From IMG/VR virus record IMGVR_UViG_3300009008_002419, positions 29,804 to 93,803 of that record: a stretch of DNA of 64,000 bases, one strand, 5' to 3'. The position numbers and the translations under genes are program-made. Every line of letters begins with the position of its first letter. Positions within the stretch are counted from its first letter, which is position 1. The stretch comes from a virus. Below, piece by piece: positions 38,450 through 48,522 of the stretch. The notes under the pieces were generated by a model. The model did not search any database. It worked only from the letters and a program-made list of their open reading frames with translations, and was not told the DNA's origin.

Positions 38450-40777
38450 ATGCCTCCAACAAATTTAACTAGTATTAATTGTTCGCTGTACTTAGAAGGT
38501 ATTGAAGTACCTTTTAATACAGTTTCGATTAACGAACAAGTTAATCAACCACCAACATGTACGGTTACATTTCCTCCACAATCAGGCGCTTTAAAAGTAT
38601 TGCCTGGAACCCTTGTACAGGTTTTTGGTGAGAGAAAGATACCTAACGAGCCTGTAGAAAGTTTTTTAATGTTTGAAGGTGAAGCAGCAGGTATTAACTA
38701 TATTAAAACTGCAGATTCTCGTCAAGCAGCAATACATGCGAAATCTTTAATTAACAGGTGGAAGCAAATACAAAAGTTTGCTGTGGACTATCTTCCTCAG
38801 TATACTTCACAATTTGCAGGCGCCTACTTACTTAAGACATCCGAGATGAATCCACCCGGCACTGATAGTGTAGAAGCTTCAGAAAATACTGAGAAGATGG
38901 AACATTCAAACATCTTAGGTATTCATCAGTTCTTCATTAATGCTATAAAAGCCTATAACCTAGAGCCTGAAGTAGAAGGTAATACACATACAATCTTTAG
39001 AGAGCTTTTAAAGAACTTTAAAAAGCAAAGCTTTTACTACGGTCTTATGGATCAAGCTCTAGACATTTCTAATACATTCTTTGGCTTTCCTAGCCAAGCA
39101 GGCTTAATTGCCACCAAGATAGAGACGACTAATTCCCAAGTTATCAAACAGATGATTCGTGGCACTAATGTTTTAAATTTTTATGACTTATTAATGTTAT
39201 TTGGTGGATACTATAATATGTCGTTAACATTTCCTGCGGCATACACACTCAGCAACTCGCCAGACACAGCAGGTAAAAAAGTTCCGATGCGTGGGTATTT
39301 TGTGCCTGACCTTTCGTATGCAGTTCCTATTAAATCTAATATTGTATTTCCGACCGAGCTGCATTCTGTGAGTACATCTCGTAATTTTGATGCAGAGCCT
39401 ACTGCTCTCGTATCTAATTTAGACCGAGTAACACTTGCAGAAGGTAGTGAGAGTGGTATGGCAGCAAGTACTCTATTGCCAGTTTATATGTCCCCAGGAC
39501 TTGCACTTGGCAAAGATAGTAGCAAGCCTCCAAAACCTCTGTTAGGATTTACTCCTGAAGAAACTTATCGTGGACGGCTGCATGGTGGGAACATTAACAT
39601 ACCCACTTTCTCTGAGCTTTATATGATTGGTAGAGCTAAGAAAAAATTAGGTATAGATGGTAAACCCGAGCTTACAGAAGATGAGAAAAAAGAACTTCGT
39701 GAAACTGTAGATACAATGCTTATTCGTTATACTGATGCCGAATTCTTAAAGCGTCGTTATCAAGCACGAACATGCACAGCGGAAACTGATTATAACCCGT
39801 ATCGTATTGTAGGGTTTCCTGGTTTAATCTTTGACTACGATGGATCGCCCTCGATTGTTGGTCTACTGTCTGGTCAAAACATTAGTATTAACTCGGAAGG
39901 TCGGGCGACATCAACGTTAACATTCTCATCTACAAGATTTGTCTGGGATGACACAGACTTCACCGCCTTAATTGACGGCGAATCAAATAGTTATCCACTA
40001 TATAATTTAACTAATGATGTATTTCCAAAACTACCGATGTGGTATGATGAGAATTTCTACAACTACGATAATATTGGAATTGAACTATACCCTTATGTTC
40101 AAAAAGGTAAGTTAGCTGATATTCCTTCAGCTGTTAAAGCACAGTTATTTGGTGCTGACTCTCAGTGGTATAATTGGACACCTTATAAAAAAGCTACCAA
40201 AAAACCTACCCCATTAAAAGACCCAACCACTGGAACTGAGTATAATAAGAATATCTCTCCCTCTGTTAGTGAAAAGACTGAATTTTATGATTGTTCGTTA
40301 ATGACCTTTGCTCGAGACCCTAATACTGGAAGTCTTGGATTTGCAGTCGAAGTCGATGATAAACTAGACTCTGTTAAAGCTTTGTCTGCTACTATCCAAG
40401 CAATTAGAGTTCTTAAAACAGACTTTAACTCAATAAAAAATAAGCCGCAGTATATTAAAACACACAATCACCGACAACTTACATCTAGAGACGAGTATTT
40501 TAAGTTTTTAGGTGTTGAAGTAACAACAGACACTGATGGTACTACTTCATACGTACCTCAGTATTCAAAAGATTATGTGGATACTGATGTTGAATATACA
40601 GTCGCAGCTGCTGAAGCAATAGTTAAAGCAGACCCACCACAAGATAAAACTATCCCGTATGGCGCCGTAACTGATCGCCCTTTCTCTAAAAAGCGCGCTG
40701 ACCATGTTATTGAAGCTTTTAGAGCATACTTAGAAGATTCCACAATTAAGAAAAATTCCGTTATTGTAACGAGGTAA
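38450..40777 (+). CDS. Baseplate hub / tail-associated protein
   Basis: A 775-aa beta-rich protein. Its start (INCSLYLEGIEVPFNTVSI followed by PPTCTVTFPP) resembles the first domain of tail hub proteins of the gp27/gpD type. The middle has long hydrophilic loops. LSGQNISINSEGRATSTLTFSSTRFVWDD near residue 480-510 is reminiscent of hub beta-barrels. It directly follows the tape measure, the expected hub position. The name is a position-plus-pattern inference. It ends 3 nt before the next gene. Confidence 0.62.
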   Translation: MPPTNLTSINCSLYLEGIEVPFNTVSINEQVNQPPTCTVTFPPQSGALKVLPGTLVQVFGERKIPNEPVESFLMFEGEAAGINYIKTADSRQAAIHAKSLINRWKQIQKFAVDYLPQYTSQFAGAYLLKTSEMNPPGTDSVEASENTEKMEHSNILGIHQFFINAIKAYNLEPEVEGNTHTIFRELLKNFKKQSFYYGLMDQALDISNTFFGFPSQAGLIATKIETTNSQVIKQMIRGTNVLNFYDLLMLFGGYYNMSLTFPAAYTLSNSPDTAGKKVPMRGYFVPDLSYAVPIKSNIVFPTELHSVSTSRNFDAEPTALVSNLDRVTLAEGSESGMAASTLLPVYMSPGLALGKDSSKPPKPLLGFTPEETYRGRLHGGNINIPTFSELYMIGRAKKKLGIDGKPELTEDEKKELRETVDTMLIRYTDAEFLKRRYQARTCTAETDYNPYRIVGFPGLIFDYDGSPSIVGLLSGQNISINSEGRATSTLTFSSTRFVWDDTDFTALIDGESNSYPLYNLTNDVFPKLPMWYDENFYNYDNIGIELYPYVQKGKLADIPSAVKAQLFGADSQWYNWTPYKKATKKPTPLKDPTTGTEYNKNISPSVSEKTEFYDCSLMTFARDPNTGSLGFAVEVDDKLDSVKALSATIQAIRVLKTDFNSIKNKPQYIKTHNHRQLTSRDEYFKFLGVEVTTDTDGTTSYVPQYSKDYVDTDVEYTVAAAEAIVKADPPQDKTIPYGAVTDRPFSKKRADHVIEAFRAYLEDSTIKKNSVIVTR

Positions 40778-40780
40778 ATA

Positions 40781-41881
40781 ATGTCAACAATTTCAGACCA
40801 AGTCACAGGACTGGTAACACAAGGGTTTGATTCCGCTACACAAGTATTTGACGAATACTTAGGCTTACAAACTCCAGACGCCGCTGCAGGAAATATTTTA
40901 GGGGCTGTCTTAGAACCAAGCAGACATGAAAAAGCTCAGCCTACAGGACTAGCAGAAGAAATTAAAGAGTTAGGAAATGTTGGTGCGTTTATATTTGTTA
41001 AACATGTTGGCGGTCCTTTTCTTTATCATATGACCAATAAATTTTACCTGCAAACAATGGAGATAGCCTCTAAAGAACGTGCTCAGATTAGTAATACATT
41101 TGGAGCTTCGTCAGTATTTCTTTTTGGCGAGTCTGTTAAAATTTATTCTTTCTCTGGTGTAGCGGTTGATTATGCATCACAGGACGAACAAGGTAAGTTG
41201 TTCCATGGTACAGCTTTACTAGATCTCTATAACAAACAATTACGAGGAACCAACTTAGTAGATAATGATCGTATTGCAGTCATGAAAGTGATGAACCACA
41301 CGATTTGGGGGTATCCCTTAAACTTTACTTATCGTAAATCTGCTAATAGAGAAAAAACTATAGAGTTTGGAATGTCTTGGATTGTTACAGATCACGTACT
41401 TACAGCAAGTTCTGTTATTACCAATGACGATCTTGAGTATCACAGTAAAGTTGAAAGTTACTTAGCCAAGCTAGGAAAAACAGCCTCTGAGTTGATTACT
41501 TCAGCCAGTGAATTACTCACTCTTATGTATGGTGTTATGGTAGATGTAGATATTATTATGGCAAATCGACAAGTTCTCACTGCCGGGAATCTTAAAGAAT
41601 TAAAAGAAAAAGTTAAAGCTGATTTTGTGGACCCACTAAAAGAAAAACTAGAGTCCTACAATAAAAATGAAGACAGCGTTACTAAAACTAAATTAATTAA
41701 TACAGGAATTATCACGGATTACACAGCATATTTTACTGAATTAAATAATCAAATCGATGACATAAAAGCTGGCGTTGACGATCAAGAGTGGTATAACGAT
41801 TATCCTTGGGCTGATTTAGTCAGATTCTATAAATTTATATTTACACAAAAACAAAAACTCATGTCAGGAAGTAAAGTATAA
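40781..41881 (+). CDS. Baseplate or tail protein
   Basis: A 366-aa protein of mixed alpha/beta character. A central region (VFLFGESVKIYSFSGVAVDYASQDEQGKLF...NRIAVMKVMNHTIWGYPLNFTYRKSA) looks like a structural tail domain. The last 150 residues are helical. I cannot assign a family. It lies between the hub candidate and the sigma-like gene, whose ATG overlaps its TAA (TAATG). A role in the baseplate or inner tail tip is inferred from position. Confidence 0.58.
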   Translation: MSTISDQVTGLVTQGFDSATQVFDEYLGLQTPDAAAGNILGAVLEPSRHEKAQPTGLAEEIKELGNVGAFIFVKHVGGPFLYHMTNKFYLQTMEIASKERAQISNTFGASSVFLFGESVKIYSFSGVAVDYASQDEQGKLFHGTALLDLYNKQLRGTNLVDNDRIAVMKVMNHTIWGYPLNFTYRKSANREKTIEFGMSWIVTDHVLTASSVITNDDLEYHSKVESYLAKLGKTASELITSASELLTLMYGVMVDVDIIMANRQVLTAGNLKELKEKVKADFVDPLKEKLESYNKNEDSVTKTKLINTGIITDYTAYFTELNNQIDDIKAGVDDQEWYNDYPWADLVRFYKFIFTQKQKLMSGSKV

Positions 41882-42624
41882 TGGCTTTAAGTTCACGACA
41901 GGAACAAGAACTCTTACTGTGGAACAAGTATCGTTATCAAAACGATCTAAAATCAGGGCAAGAGTTAATGAAATCAATGGCACCCATCATCAATCAACAG
42001 GTTGGAAAGTATGCTGGTGTGTCTTTACCAAAGGCTTCTATTGAATTGGAAGCTAAGAAACTTATTTATAAAGCATTCGATACTTATGATCCTAGATTGT
42101 CCCAATTAAATACGCACGTAATTAATTACCTTAAAAAATTACAGCGTTTTGTTATTAACTATCAAAATGTGGGACATATCCCTGAGCCGCGTGCAAGACA
42201 GATTGGTAGATATCATACAATTTATGATAATCTTGAATCTGAAAAAGGCAGGGAGCCCACAACACTTGAATTAGCTGATGCAATGACATGGCCTGTAGCG
42301 GAAGTTGAAAAGCTTCAACTTGAGCTACGCAGTGACTTGTCTATTGATGCTGGATCAGGTGACGATGAAGAAATGGGACGGTTCTTTGAGTTTATGTCAA
42401 ATCCTTACTCGCCTGAACAATTTAAAGTAAAGCAGGCAATAGAGTTTGTCTACTATGATGTTGATCCCGTTGACAAGAAAATAATGGAGTATTCGTTTGG
42501 ACTGGCGGGAATGCCAAAATTGAAAGATAAAGACATTGCGGTCCGGTTAGGCATGTCCCCACAACAATTATCCAAGCGTAAGAAAAAACTTGGGCAAGAA
42601 TTAAGAGAGGTTACTCAGGTATGA
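41881..42624 (+). CDS. Divergent sigma70-like protein within the baseplate operon
   Basis: A 247-aa protein with the layout of a sigma factor. A region 2-like helical segment ends AFDTYDPRLSQLNTHVINYLKKLQRFVINYQN. Region 3 features are HIPEPRARQIGRYHTIYDNLESEKGREPTTLELADAM. Region 4 has DPVDKKIMEYSFGL and the helix-turn-helix KLKDKDIAVRLGMSPQQLSKRKKKL. The -10 melting motif of normal sigmas (FxTYAxWWIRQ) is replaced by a Trp-free stretch. It is overlapped by structural genes on both sides (TAATG upstream, ATGA downstream). It may be a late sigma factor, a virion-packaged sigma or a sigma-derived structural protein. The canonical sigma lies at 2629-3444. Confidence 0.8.
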   Translation: MALSSRQEQELLLWNKYRYQNDLKSGQELMKSMAPIINQQVGKYAGVSLPKASIELEAKKLIYKAFDTYDPRLSQLNTHVINYLKKLQRFVINYQNVGHIPEPRARQIGRYHTIYDNLESEKGREPTTLELADAMTWPVAEVEKLQLELRSDLSIDAGSGDDEEMGRFFEFMSNPYSPEQFKVKQAIEFVYYDVDPVDKKIMEYSFGLAGMPKLKDKDIAVRLGMSPQQLSKRKKKLGQELREVTQV

Positions 42625-44843
42625 GTTTAAAGACAGGGTGTTTAATTACAACTCTCCTTGATCTTAAAGGAGTTGAAGGATTTACACCTACAGAAATTAG
42701 CCAAGTTTCAGAATTACTAGAGGTTATTGATGAGTTAACTATTATTGGCAAGTCTTTAGGTTTAGACCCAATGCTGGTTTTTGGCCCTCTTACTAATTTA
42801 TTAATTGATCCTACACAAATAGCTGCTGTTATTAGTGGTATAACTGAATTTTCTGCTCAGTTAGCGGAACTTTTAGCAAAACGTTATAAAGAAATAAGTG
42901 TTGAGTGGATGGATAAAGTTAAATCAGTGTCTGTATTTTCTACAAACTCGTTAATATTAATTGCTATTTTAGTCGCGGATATTATTGGAATTGATTCAGC
43001 TATACTTATTAACTCACTGACTATTGGTGGGGCGTGGGTTACATTAAATGAAGCAATTGTAGCTCCCGTACTTTTACAACTTTTTGCTTTATTCATAAGT
43101 CTTGCAGGCGGAGCGCAACTTATTGTTCTTCATAATCTTGCTAGTAAACTTTTATACTATATAGAAAAACGTCGGCAGGCAATTATAGAATTAAAGCCCG
43201 ATCTTTTAACTGTTATTAATGCGCTTCAATTGCTTGAGAATCTTCAAAATGATGTGCATATTGCAGGCGGAGACCAATCGCTAGTAACAGCTTGGAAACA
43301 TATTCGTAGAGCGCGCGGTGATATTGGCCGTTCGTTTAGGATCGACCCAGACCGTATAACTGAAGACACAGTTGTTGGTCACTTTAGTCCAACATATTTA
43401 GGGCGAGCCTCTGATCAAGTTGAACAAGCTATCCATATTCTTTATGGTGACACAATAGATGAAATTCATGATCACTTTGGAGGAGACATAGGTGTAAGCG
43501 ATTTTATCTCTGATTTTAATGGTACAATTGATCAATTAAAAATTAACTATACTGAAGCTATTAGTACTGCTGAGCAAGAAATTGCTGAGCACGGCATTAT
43601 GGGAGCTCTAGCTGAATTCTCGTCTAACATTGACTCATTGAGTTCTGGTGCAAAATTGTACATGATGGGCGATGCTTTATTAAGTTCACTTGAAGCGTTA
43701 GCACACCGTTTGCCTGTATCCTATTGGGCGGCTGAACGTGAGCTTGCTAAATTTAAAGACCTCAGCTCAACTAGTGGAGGAACCTTTGATGATGTAGGCT
43801 CATTCTTAGATGAAGCAGCTCAACAAGCTTTTGGAGGAATTTTATCTGAGTTTATACAAGGTGTAAAGGCGAATACAGTTCTTGCACTAACACAAAAAGT
43901 AGCTGAGTATGAAAAGTATGTAACAACTCATAATCGTAACTTATCTACAATTGATCAAGTTGCCGCAAAAGCTCTTCAGATGTTAGTGCCTGTATTAAAT
44001 GAACTTAAAGAGATTGAAAACGAAGTTGGTACATACTTACAAGTATCAAATAATCGGCTAGTTGCTATCAATAATCCCAGCATGTCTGAACGTGTGGCAT
44101 GGGTAAAACGGCTTGCACAGCAAAAAAGTGTATTGGATAGTTTATATCAAAACCCACTGTCAGGTGACTCCAGTTGGCTAAATCCTGATTTATTTAGTCA
44201 AGAATTTATTAGTACTGTTGTTCCAGAAAATGTTGAAAGTTGTATGACTAACTTAGCCGGGTACTTAAATGGTGAAATGCCTAGCAGTCCTTTTGCGCCT
44301 AATGGCCAATTCACCTTAACTGACCAGCCTGTTAATCGCGCGATTACTCTTGGAAAGAATGCTGTTGTTGGTGCTATACCTGCAATTTTTGCTGGTCAGG
44401 TGTCATACAAAATAGCTGAACTCAAGGAAATGGACTTTTTGATGAGTGAGCAAATGGGTATTGACTCGCACGTTATTAACATGTGTAATTGTATTATCTC
44501 AGGAATTGAGGCATTGCCCGCATACGATTTAATCGTTAGTGAGTTTAATAACTTCATTGGTGGTCTTGATGATATGAATGTGTTTAATCAGCTACTTGAT
44601 AGCTTTAGAAACGGAAATTTAGGAAGTATTGTGACACTATTAGCAGAGGGTAATATGATCCCCGGTTTGTGTGATCCTTCCTTCTCTATGTTTAAAAACT
44701 TCATTTCAAGTTCATTCGATAGTTTATTAGGCGACTTTGTTAAAAAGCTTAAAGAAGATCGTGAACGCATTGCAAACACAACTAATACTCAATTAGCTTA
44801 TGTTGTTGATATTCAAAAACAATTAACTCGAATCTTAGCGTAG
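42621..44843 (+). CDS. Large tail/baseplate-associated protein with hydrophobic segments
   Basis: A 740-aa mostly helical protein. Residues about 110-190 contain three or four hydrophobic stretches (SLILIAILVADIIG, VLLQLFALFISLAGGAQLIVL) that could cross a membrane. The rest is hydrophilic and helical. Membrane-active proteins in baseplate operons may help the tail penetrate the inner membrane, and this could be such a protein. No family recognised. The ATG overlaps the sigma-like gene stop (ATGA). Confidence 0.55.
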   Translation: MSLKTGCLITTLLDLKGVEGFTPTEISQVSELLEVIDELTIIGKSLGLDPMLVFGPLTNLLIDPTQIAAVISGITEFSAQLAELLAKRYKEISVEWMDKVKSVSVFSTNSLILIAILVADIIGIDSAILINSLTIGGAWVTLNEAIVAPVLLQLFALFISLAGGAQLIVLHNLASKLLYYIEKRRQAIIELKPDLLTVINALQLLENLQNDVHIAGGDQSLVTAWKHIRRARGDIGRSFRIDPDRITEDTVVGHFSPTYLGRASDQVEQAIHILYGDTIDEIHDHFGGDIGVSDFISDFNGTIDQLKINYTEAISTAEQEIAEHGIMGALAEFSSNIDSLSSGAKLYMMGDALLSSLEALAHRLPVSYWAAERELAKFKDLSSTSGGTFDDVGSFLDEAAQQAFGGILSEFIQGVKANTVLALTQKVAEYEKYVTTHNRNLSTIDQVAAKALQMLVPVLNELKEIENEVGTYLQVSNNRLVAINNPSMSERVAWVKRLAQQKSVLDSLYQNPLSGDSSWLNPDLFSQEFISTVVPENVESCMTNLAGYLNGEMPSSPFAPNGQFTLTDQPVNRAITLGKNAVVGAIPAIFAGQVSYKIAELKEMDFLMSEQMGIDSHVINMCNCIISGIEALPAYDLIVSEFNNFIGGLDDMNVFNQLLDSFRNGNLGSIVTLLAEGNMIPGLCDPSFSMFKNFISSSFDSLLGDFVKKLKEDRERIANTTNTQLAYVVDIQKQLTRILA

Positions 44844-44848
44844 GACTT

Positions 44849-45268
44849 ATGACTAAAGATATTCAAATAATCAATCTTGACGAAGATGGAAGACTGTCCG
44901 TATCTTTTCCAACTGGAGTAACTAAAACTAGTTCTAGTTTTAACTTGATTCAGCGTATAGTTAAGCGTATATTAACTTTAGAAGGAACTGACTCTTTAAA
45001 TCCTACTATCGGTACTAACATTCCTGAGCTATTCAGATTTGTAGATAATGAGAACAAAACACGAATTGCTGCTTTATTTCCGATCTTTCTTAAAGACATT
45101 GAAGACGAGCTTCTAAGAGAACAAGCAATTATACCAAACCTTCCAGCCGCGCAAAAATTAAGTTCATTAGAACTTGTTGATGTGTATTTTGATGAGGCAG
45201 CGTGGGGCTGGGTTTTATCAATTAAAGTTAATCTAGAAAATAAAACAACACTCACAGTGACTATCTAA
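44849..45268 (+). CDS. Baseplate wedge protein, GPW/gp25-like
   Basis: A 139-aa protein with the GPW/gp25 pattern: FNLIQRIVKRILTLEGTDSLNPTIGTNIPELF (helix, then the conserved Gly-rich loop), a long helix, then LVDVYFDEAAWGWVLSIKVNLENKTTLTVTI. gp25-like proteins link the baseplate hub to the sheath and nucleate sheath assembly. This is strong evidence for a contractile tail. The baseplate J gene follows 8 nt downstream, the normal W-J order. Confidence 0.9.
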   Translation: MTKDIQIINLDEDGRLSVSFPTGVTKTSSSFNLIQRIVKRILTLEGTDSLNPTIGTNIPELFRFVDNENKTRIAALFPIFLKDIEDELLREQAIIPNLPAAQKLSSLELVDVYFDEAAWGWVLSIKVNLENKTTLTVTI

Positions 45269-45276
45269 GGAAATTT

Positions 45277-46560
45277 ATGGCTGTTGAAATTGTAAACTAT
45301 GTAAGAGAACGAATTAAACAACTTAATCCAGAGATTGATGTAAGACCTGGAAGTGTAGTTTCTGACCTCTTAATAAATCCTCTAGTATCAATTTTGAAGG
45401 ATTATACTACCAAGCAAGACCTAATCTTAAATAACCAGTCTTTGGAAGATTTAAGTTTAATTAGTGAAGAGGCAATGGACGCAATTGCCGCTAATTTCCT
45501 AATGGAGCGTAATACTGGAGCATACTCGACTGGTACTGTAGTCTTGTATTTTAATGAGCCTAGAACACTTACAATTCCTATTGGAACTCAGTTTTCTGAC
45601 TCTACTGGAAATAAAGTGTTTGAGACTACAATTAATTACTCGATTACTCAAGGAACAATGGTCCTAAATCGAGATGATTATCCTTATTATAATACTGGTC
45701 CCATTGCTATTAGAGGAATTCAAGCGGGGGAAAATTATAATGTTGCTGCTAATGCAATTGTAAGAAACTTATCTCTAGCAATCACTCCTGCCAGAATAAC
45801 AAATTTAGAAGCTACAAGTGCTGGAACTGATAGAGAGACTAATGCGGAATTTTATGAACGTATTATAACATCCTTTTATAACCCAACTACTGCATCTGTA
45901 GCAGGTATTGAGAAGCTTTTAGCAGACAACTTCTCAGGATTAACTGATGTTGTGATTGTTGGTGCAGGCGATGAAGCAATGAAGCGTGACATTGTTGAAG
46001 AGTATCAGTTAGTCGAAGACTTAAAAACAGAAGACTATTACTTAGTTTATTCTGGAGAACATACTTATCCGAGTAAAGAACATTTAGCCTTAACTGGCAA
46101 TTTTGTTGACATTGATGAAACTGAGCAAGTCTCACTTCCCTCTCCCACTGCTTTTTCAGGAGAGTTCTCAAATGAGCTTTATAAAGGTCTGTACTTTAGA
46201 GATGATCCACTCTATGCACAAGAAGATGAATATACAATTGTTCAGGAATACTTTGAGGATGTAGGAGATCCTAATGTTCAGATTGATCTACAAACTGTGC
46301 TTGCTAGTGGGCAGTGGTTAGTTAACGATGGTACTAATCCTACGCATACACTTTATTATATTGATGAAGTAAATGTAGAAAATGGATACCTACGATTAGG
46401 TAAGTACTATGATTTTACAAACTTAGATCCAAACGTTATATTACCATACTCCACAATTAACGGATTGTTCACATACTTATCTGAATTACTAGATGTAGTT
46501 GTAACAGATAATGAAGAAATTGATGACGATCCATTTGAAGATGGAGGAGAAAGCGCCTAA
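45277..46560 (+). CDS. Baseplate wedge protein J-like (gp6/gpJ family)
   Basis: A 427-aa protein with the Baseplate_J pattern. The N-terminal helix has IDVRPGSVVSDLLINPL, then DAIAANFLMERNTGAYSTGTVVLYF and TIPIGTQFSD. A beta domain with AGENYNVAANAI follows, and GTDRETNAEFYERIITSFYNPTTASVAGIEKLL is the signature helix pair. These proteins form the baseplate wedge ring. The C-terminal third (VVEEYQLVEDLKTEDYYLVYSG onward) is longer and more acidic than in small phages. A GGAAATTT SD lies upstream. The TAA overlaps the next ATG (TAATG). Confidence 0.93.
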   Translation: MAVEIVNYVRERIKQLNPEIDVRPGSVVSDLLINPLVSILKDYTTKQDLILNNQSLEDLSLISEEAMDAIAANFLMERNTGAYSTGTVVLYFNEPRTLTIPIGTQFSDSTGNKVFETTINYSITQGTMVLNRDDYPYYNTGPIAIRGIQAGENYNVAANAIVRNLSLAITPARITNLEATSAGTDRETNAEFYERIITSFYNPTTASVAGIEKLLADNFSGLTDVVIVGAGDEAMKRDIVEEYQLVEDLKTEDYYLVYSGEHTYPSKEHLALTGNFVDIDETEQVSLPSPTAFSGEFSNELYKGLYFRDDPLYAQEDEYTIVQEYFEDVGDPNVQIDLQTVLASGQWLVNDGTNPTHTLYYIDEVNVENGYLRLGKYYDFTNLDPNVILPYSTINGLFTYLSELLDVVVTDNEEIDDDPFEDGGESA

Positions 46561-48515
46561 TGGAAAATTATATTTTACAAATCTTCAATCAATTTGGTGA
46601 TTTATTAGAGGAAGAAAATCTTAATAATCTTGCTCCAATTTTTCATAAAAAATTAGACCAGCACACAGGAATACAAGTTTCAGGACGATTTAATACAACC
46701 GATGACACCGAATTCGGAGAGATGTCTTACATCACTGCAATGCGTAATGCCTCTACTTATGCTCCGCATGATGGTTTTGGTATAGCTTGGAAGAAACAAC
46801 CTGCATATTTAATTGATTGTGCAAATAACGGATTAAGTGCCACTGACGCTCATCAAACAGATTTTTATGAAGTGTATGGTGTAACTGTAACAGAAGCTAT
46901 TACTCAACTTGGTTCAGCTGCTGCTCTCAAAGAACCTGACAATGGATACTTAAAGTATAATGTGTATTTAGTTGATAATGATATTCTTCAAGAAGAAGTA
47001 TGGATTAGTACTGAAAAACTTTGGGATCAAACAGGTGGAAAGAACCAATTCTTGCAGGCTGCAAAAGTTTGGATAGAGCCAAATACTTGGTATGAATACA
47101 ACTTTAAAATTTATGAAAAACTAGCTGTAGACGCTTGGGTTTGGGATCCGCTCTTAGATCCAGCTGGAGACAGCTTGTTAAATGAAAATCGTACGCTATC
47201 ACGCGGACAAACTTACCCTCCGTATGTTCCACAAGCAGCGGGAGATCACTTCGGTATTGCTGTAGCACAGACTAGAAATAATGAGTGGTATTATGATAAC
47301 TTGTTAATACGCTCGTTTGCTGAAACTTTCCCAATGCAGTTATTTAAGTTTAAGCCTACTTCAGAATACTTTACAAATAGCGGGCCACTCACACTTACTT
47401 ACTATGGAGTTGGTTATGATCCAACTCAATACGCAATTGATGATGCTGGCCACAGTCGTACACGACTGTGGGTACGAAACTATACCACAAGTGCATGGGA
47501 GTACGTAGGAGGACACACGGCTACTATTGATGGCTCTAGAGCTGAACAACGAATTAATGGATCCTTTACACCTTTAAGTGACTATAAAGATTTAAATGGT
47601 TATATTAATGTTCTTGCACACGCAGCTAATTCAGGCCCTCGTCCTGGAGCTGGTTATGATATTAACCAAGATAACGCATATGTATCTAATGTAACTGAGT
47701 ATGATCCAGAAACTCAAACTTATATTTATGTAACCAATGATTTCTCTGAGGACTCTAATCATTCAATCAGAACATACTATGCTAGTTGTTCTAACTTTGA
47801 ATTAGAAGGAGTTCACAAAGGTAACTCAATTGATGTTTATTGTCACGAACCTTCAAATATTCAATACGGTGTTTTAACCACTGTACTAACTGGAAACAAC
47901 CTTTATATACAAGATTTGTTCTCGACTGTTACGGGGCCGATACAAGAAATTACTGCATTACGATTGCATTTATCACAAACTGAATTAGATGAAGATTCTT
48001 ATAGTATAGCAAGTGTAAATACTGGATATGAATTTTCAACTGATGCAAATTACAAAATTAGTTTTAACACTACTGATGATTTAACTGGAACTATTATTGA
48101 CATTATTTATAAGTATTGGGCCACAGGGGATGATATTGAATCTTTCATTAATAGCGATGAACATCGCTTCCCTGGGACTGACTACTTAGTCAAAACTATG
48201 CCTCCTGCAATTGTTAATGTTAGTAATCTTTCATACTCAGGCGGACTTGAAGAAAACTTAATGAGAGAAGCACTTGCAGCATATATTAACGCTCTTACTG
48301 ATACTCGGTTAGATAAATCCGATATTGTAGCATTCTTATACACACAAGGTGCAGATTTTGTAGATACTGATATGAGTATAACAATAAGACGATACTCATA
48401 TAATTATGATCTTTATACTGATACGCTAACAAGCACTAGTTATGAAATTCCAAGTACAGACATTGGGCGTTTCTATACTGACAAACAAGAACTCCTGGGA
48501 CTAAATAAAATTTAG
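46560..48515 (+). CDS. Baseplate/tail tip protein, beta-rich (651 aa)
   Basis: A 651-aa beta-rich protein with no certain family. The first 300 residues have lectin- or jelly-roll-like strands (FGIAWKKQPAYLIDCANN, WYEYNFKIYEKL). The end (about 540-651: VNVSNLSYSGGLEENLMREALAAYINAL...DIVAFLYTQGADFVD) resembles the C-terminal part of baseplate wedge proteins that follow gpJ. It sits where P2 gpI or T4 gp7/gp8 functions would be. A connector between wedge and fibres is a fair inference. Confidence 0.55.
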   Translation: MENYILQIFNQFGDLLEEENLNNLAPIFHKKLDQHTGIQVSGRFNTTDDTEFGEMSYITAMRNASTYAPHDGFGIAWKKQPAYLIDCANNGLSATDAHQTDFYEVYGVTVTEAITQLGSAAALKEPDNGYLKYNVYLVDNDILQEEVWISTEKLWDQTGGKNQFLQAAKVWIEPNTWYEYNFKIYEKLAVDAWVWDPLLDPAGDSLLNENRTLSRGQTYPPYVPQAAGDHFGIAVAQTRNNEWYYDNLLIRSFAETFPMQLFKFKPTSEYFTNSGPLTLTYYGVGYDPTQYAIDDAGHSRTRLWVRNYTTSAWEYVGGHTATIDGSRAEQRINGSFTPLSDYKDLNGYINVLAHAANSGPRPGAGYDINQDNAYVSNVTEYDPETQTYIYVTNDFSEDSNHSIRTYYASCSNFELEGVHKGNSIDVYCHEPSNIQYGVLTTVLTGNNLYIQDLFSTVTGPIQEITALRLHLSQTELDEDSYSIASVNTGYEFSTDANYKISFNTTDDLTGTIIDIIYKYWATGDDIESFINSDEHRFPGTDYLVKTMPPAIVNVSNLSYSGGLEENLMREALAAYINALTDTRLDKSDIVAFLYTQGADFVDTDMSITIRRYSYNYDLYTDTLTSTSYEIPSTDIGRFYTDKQELLGLNKI

Positions 48516-48522
48516 GTGATAC

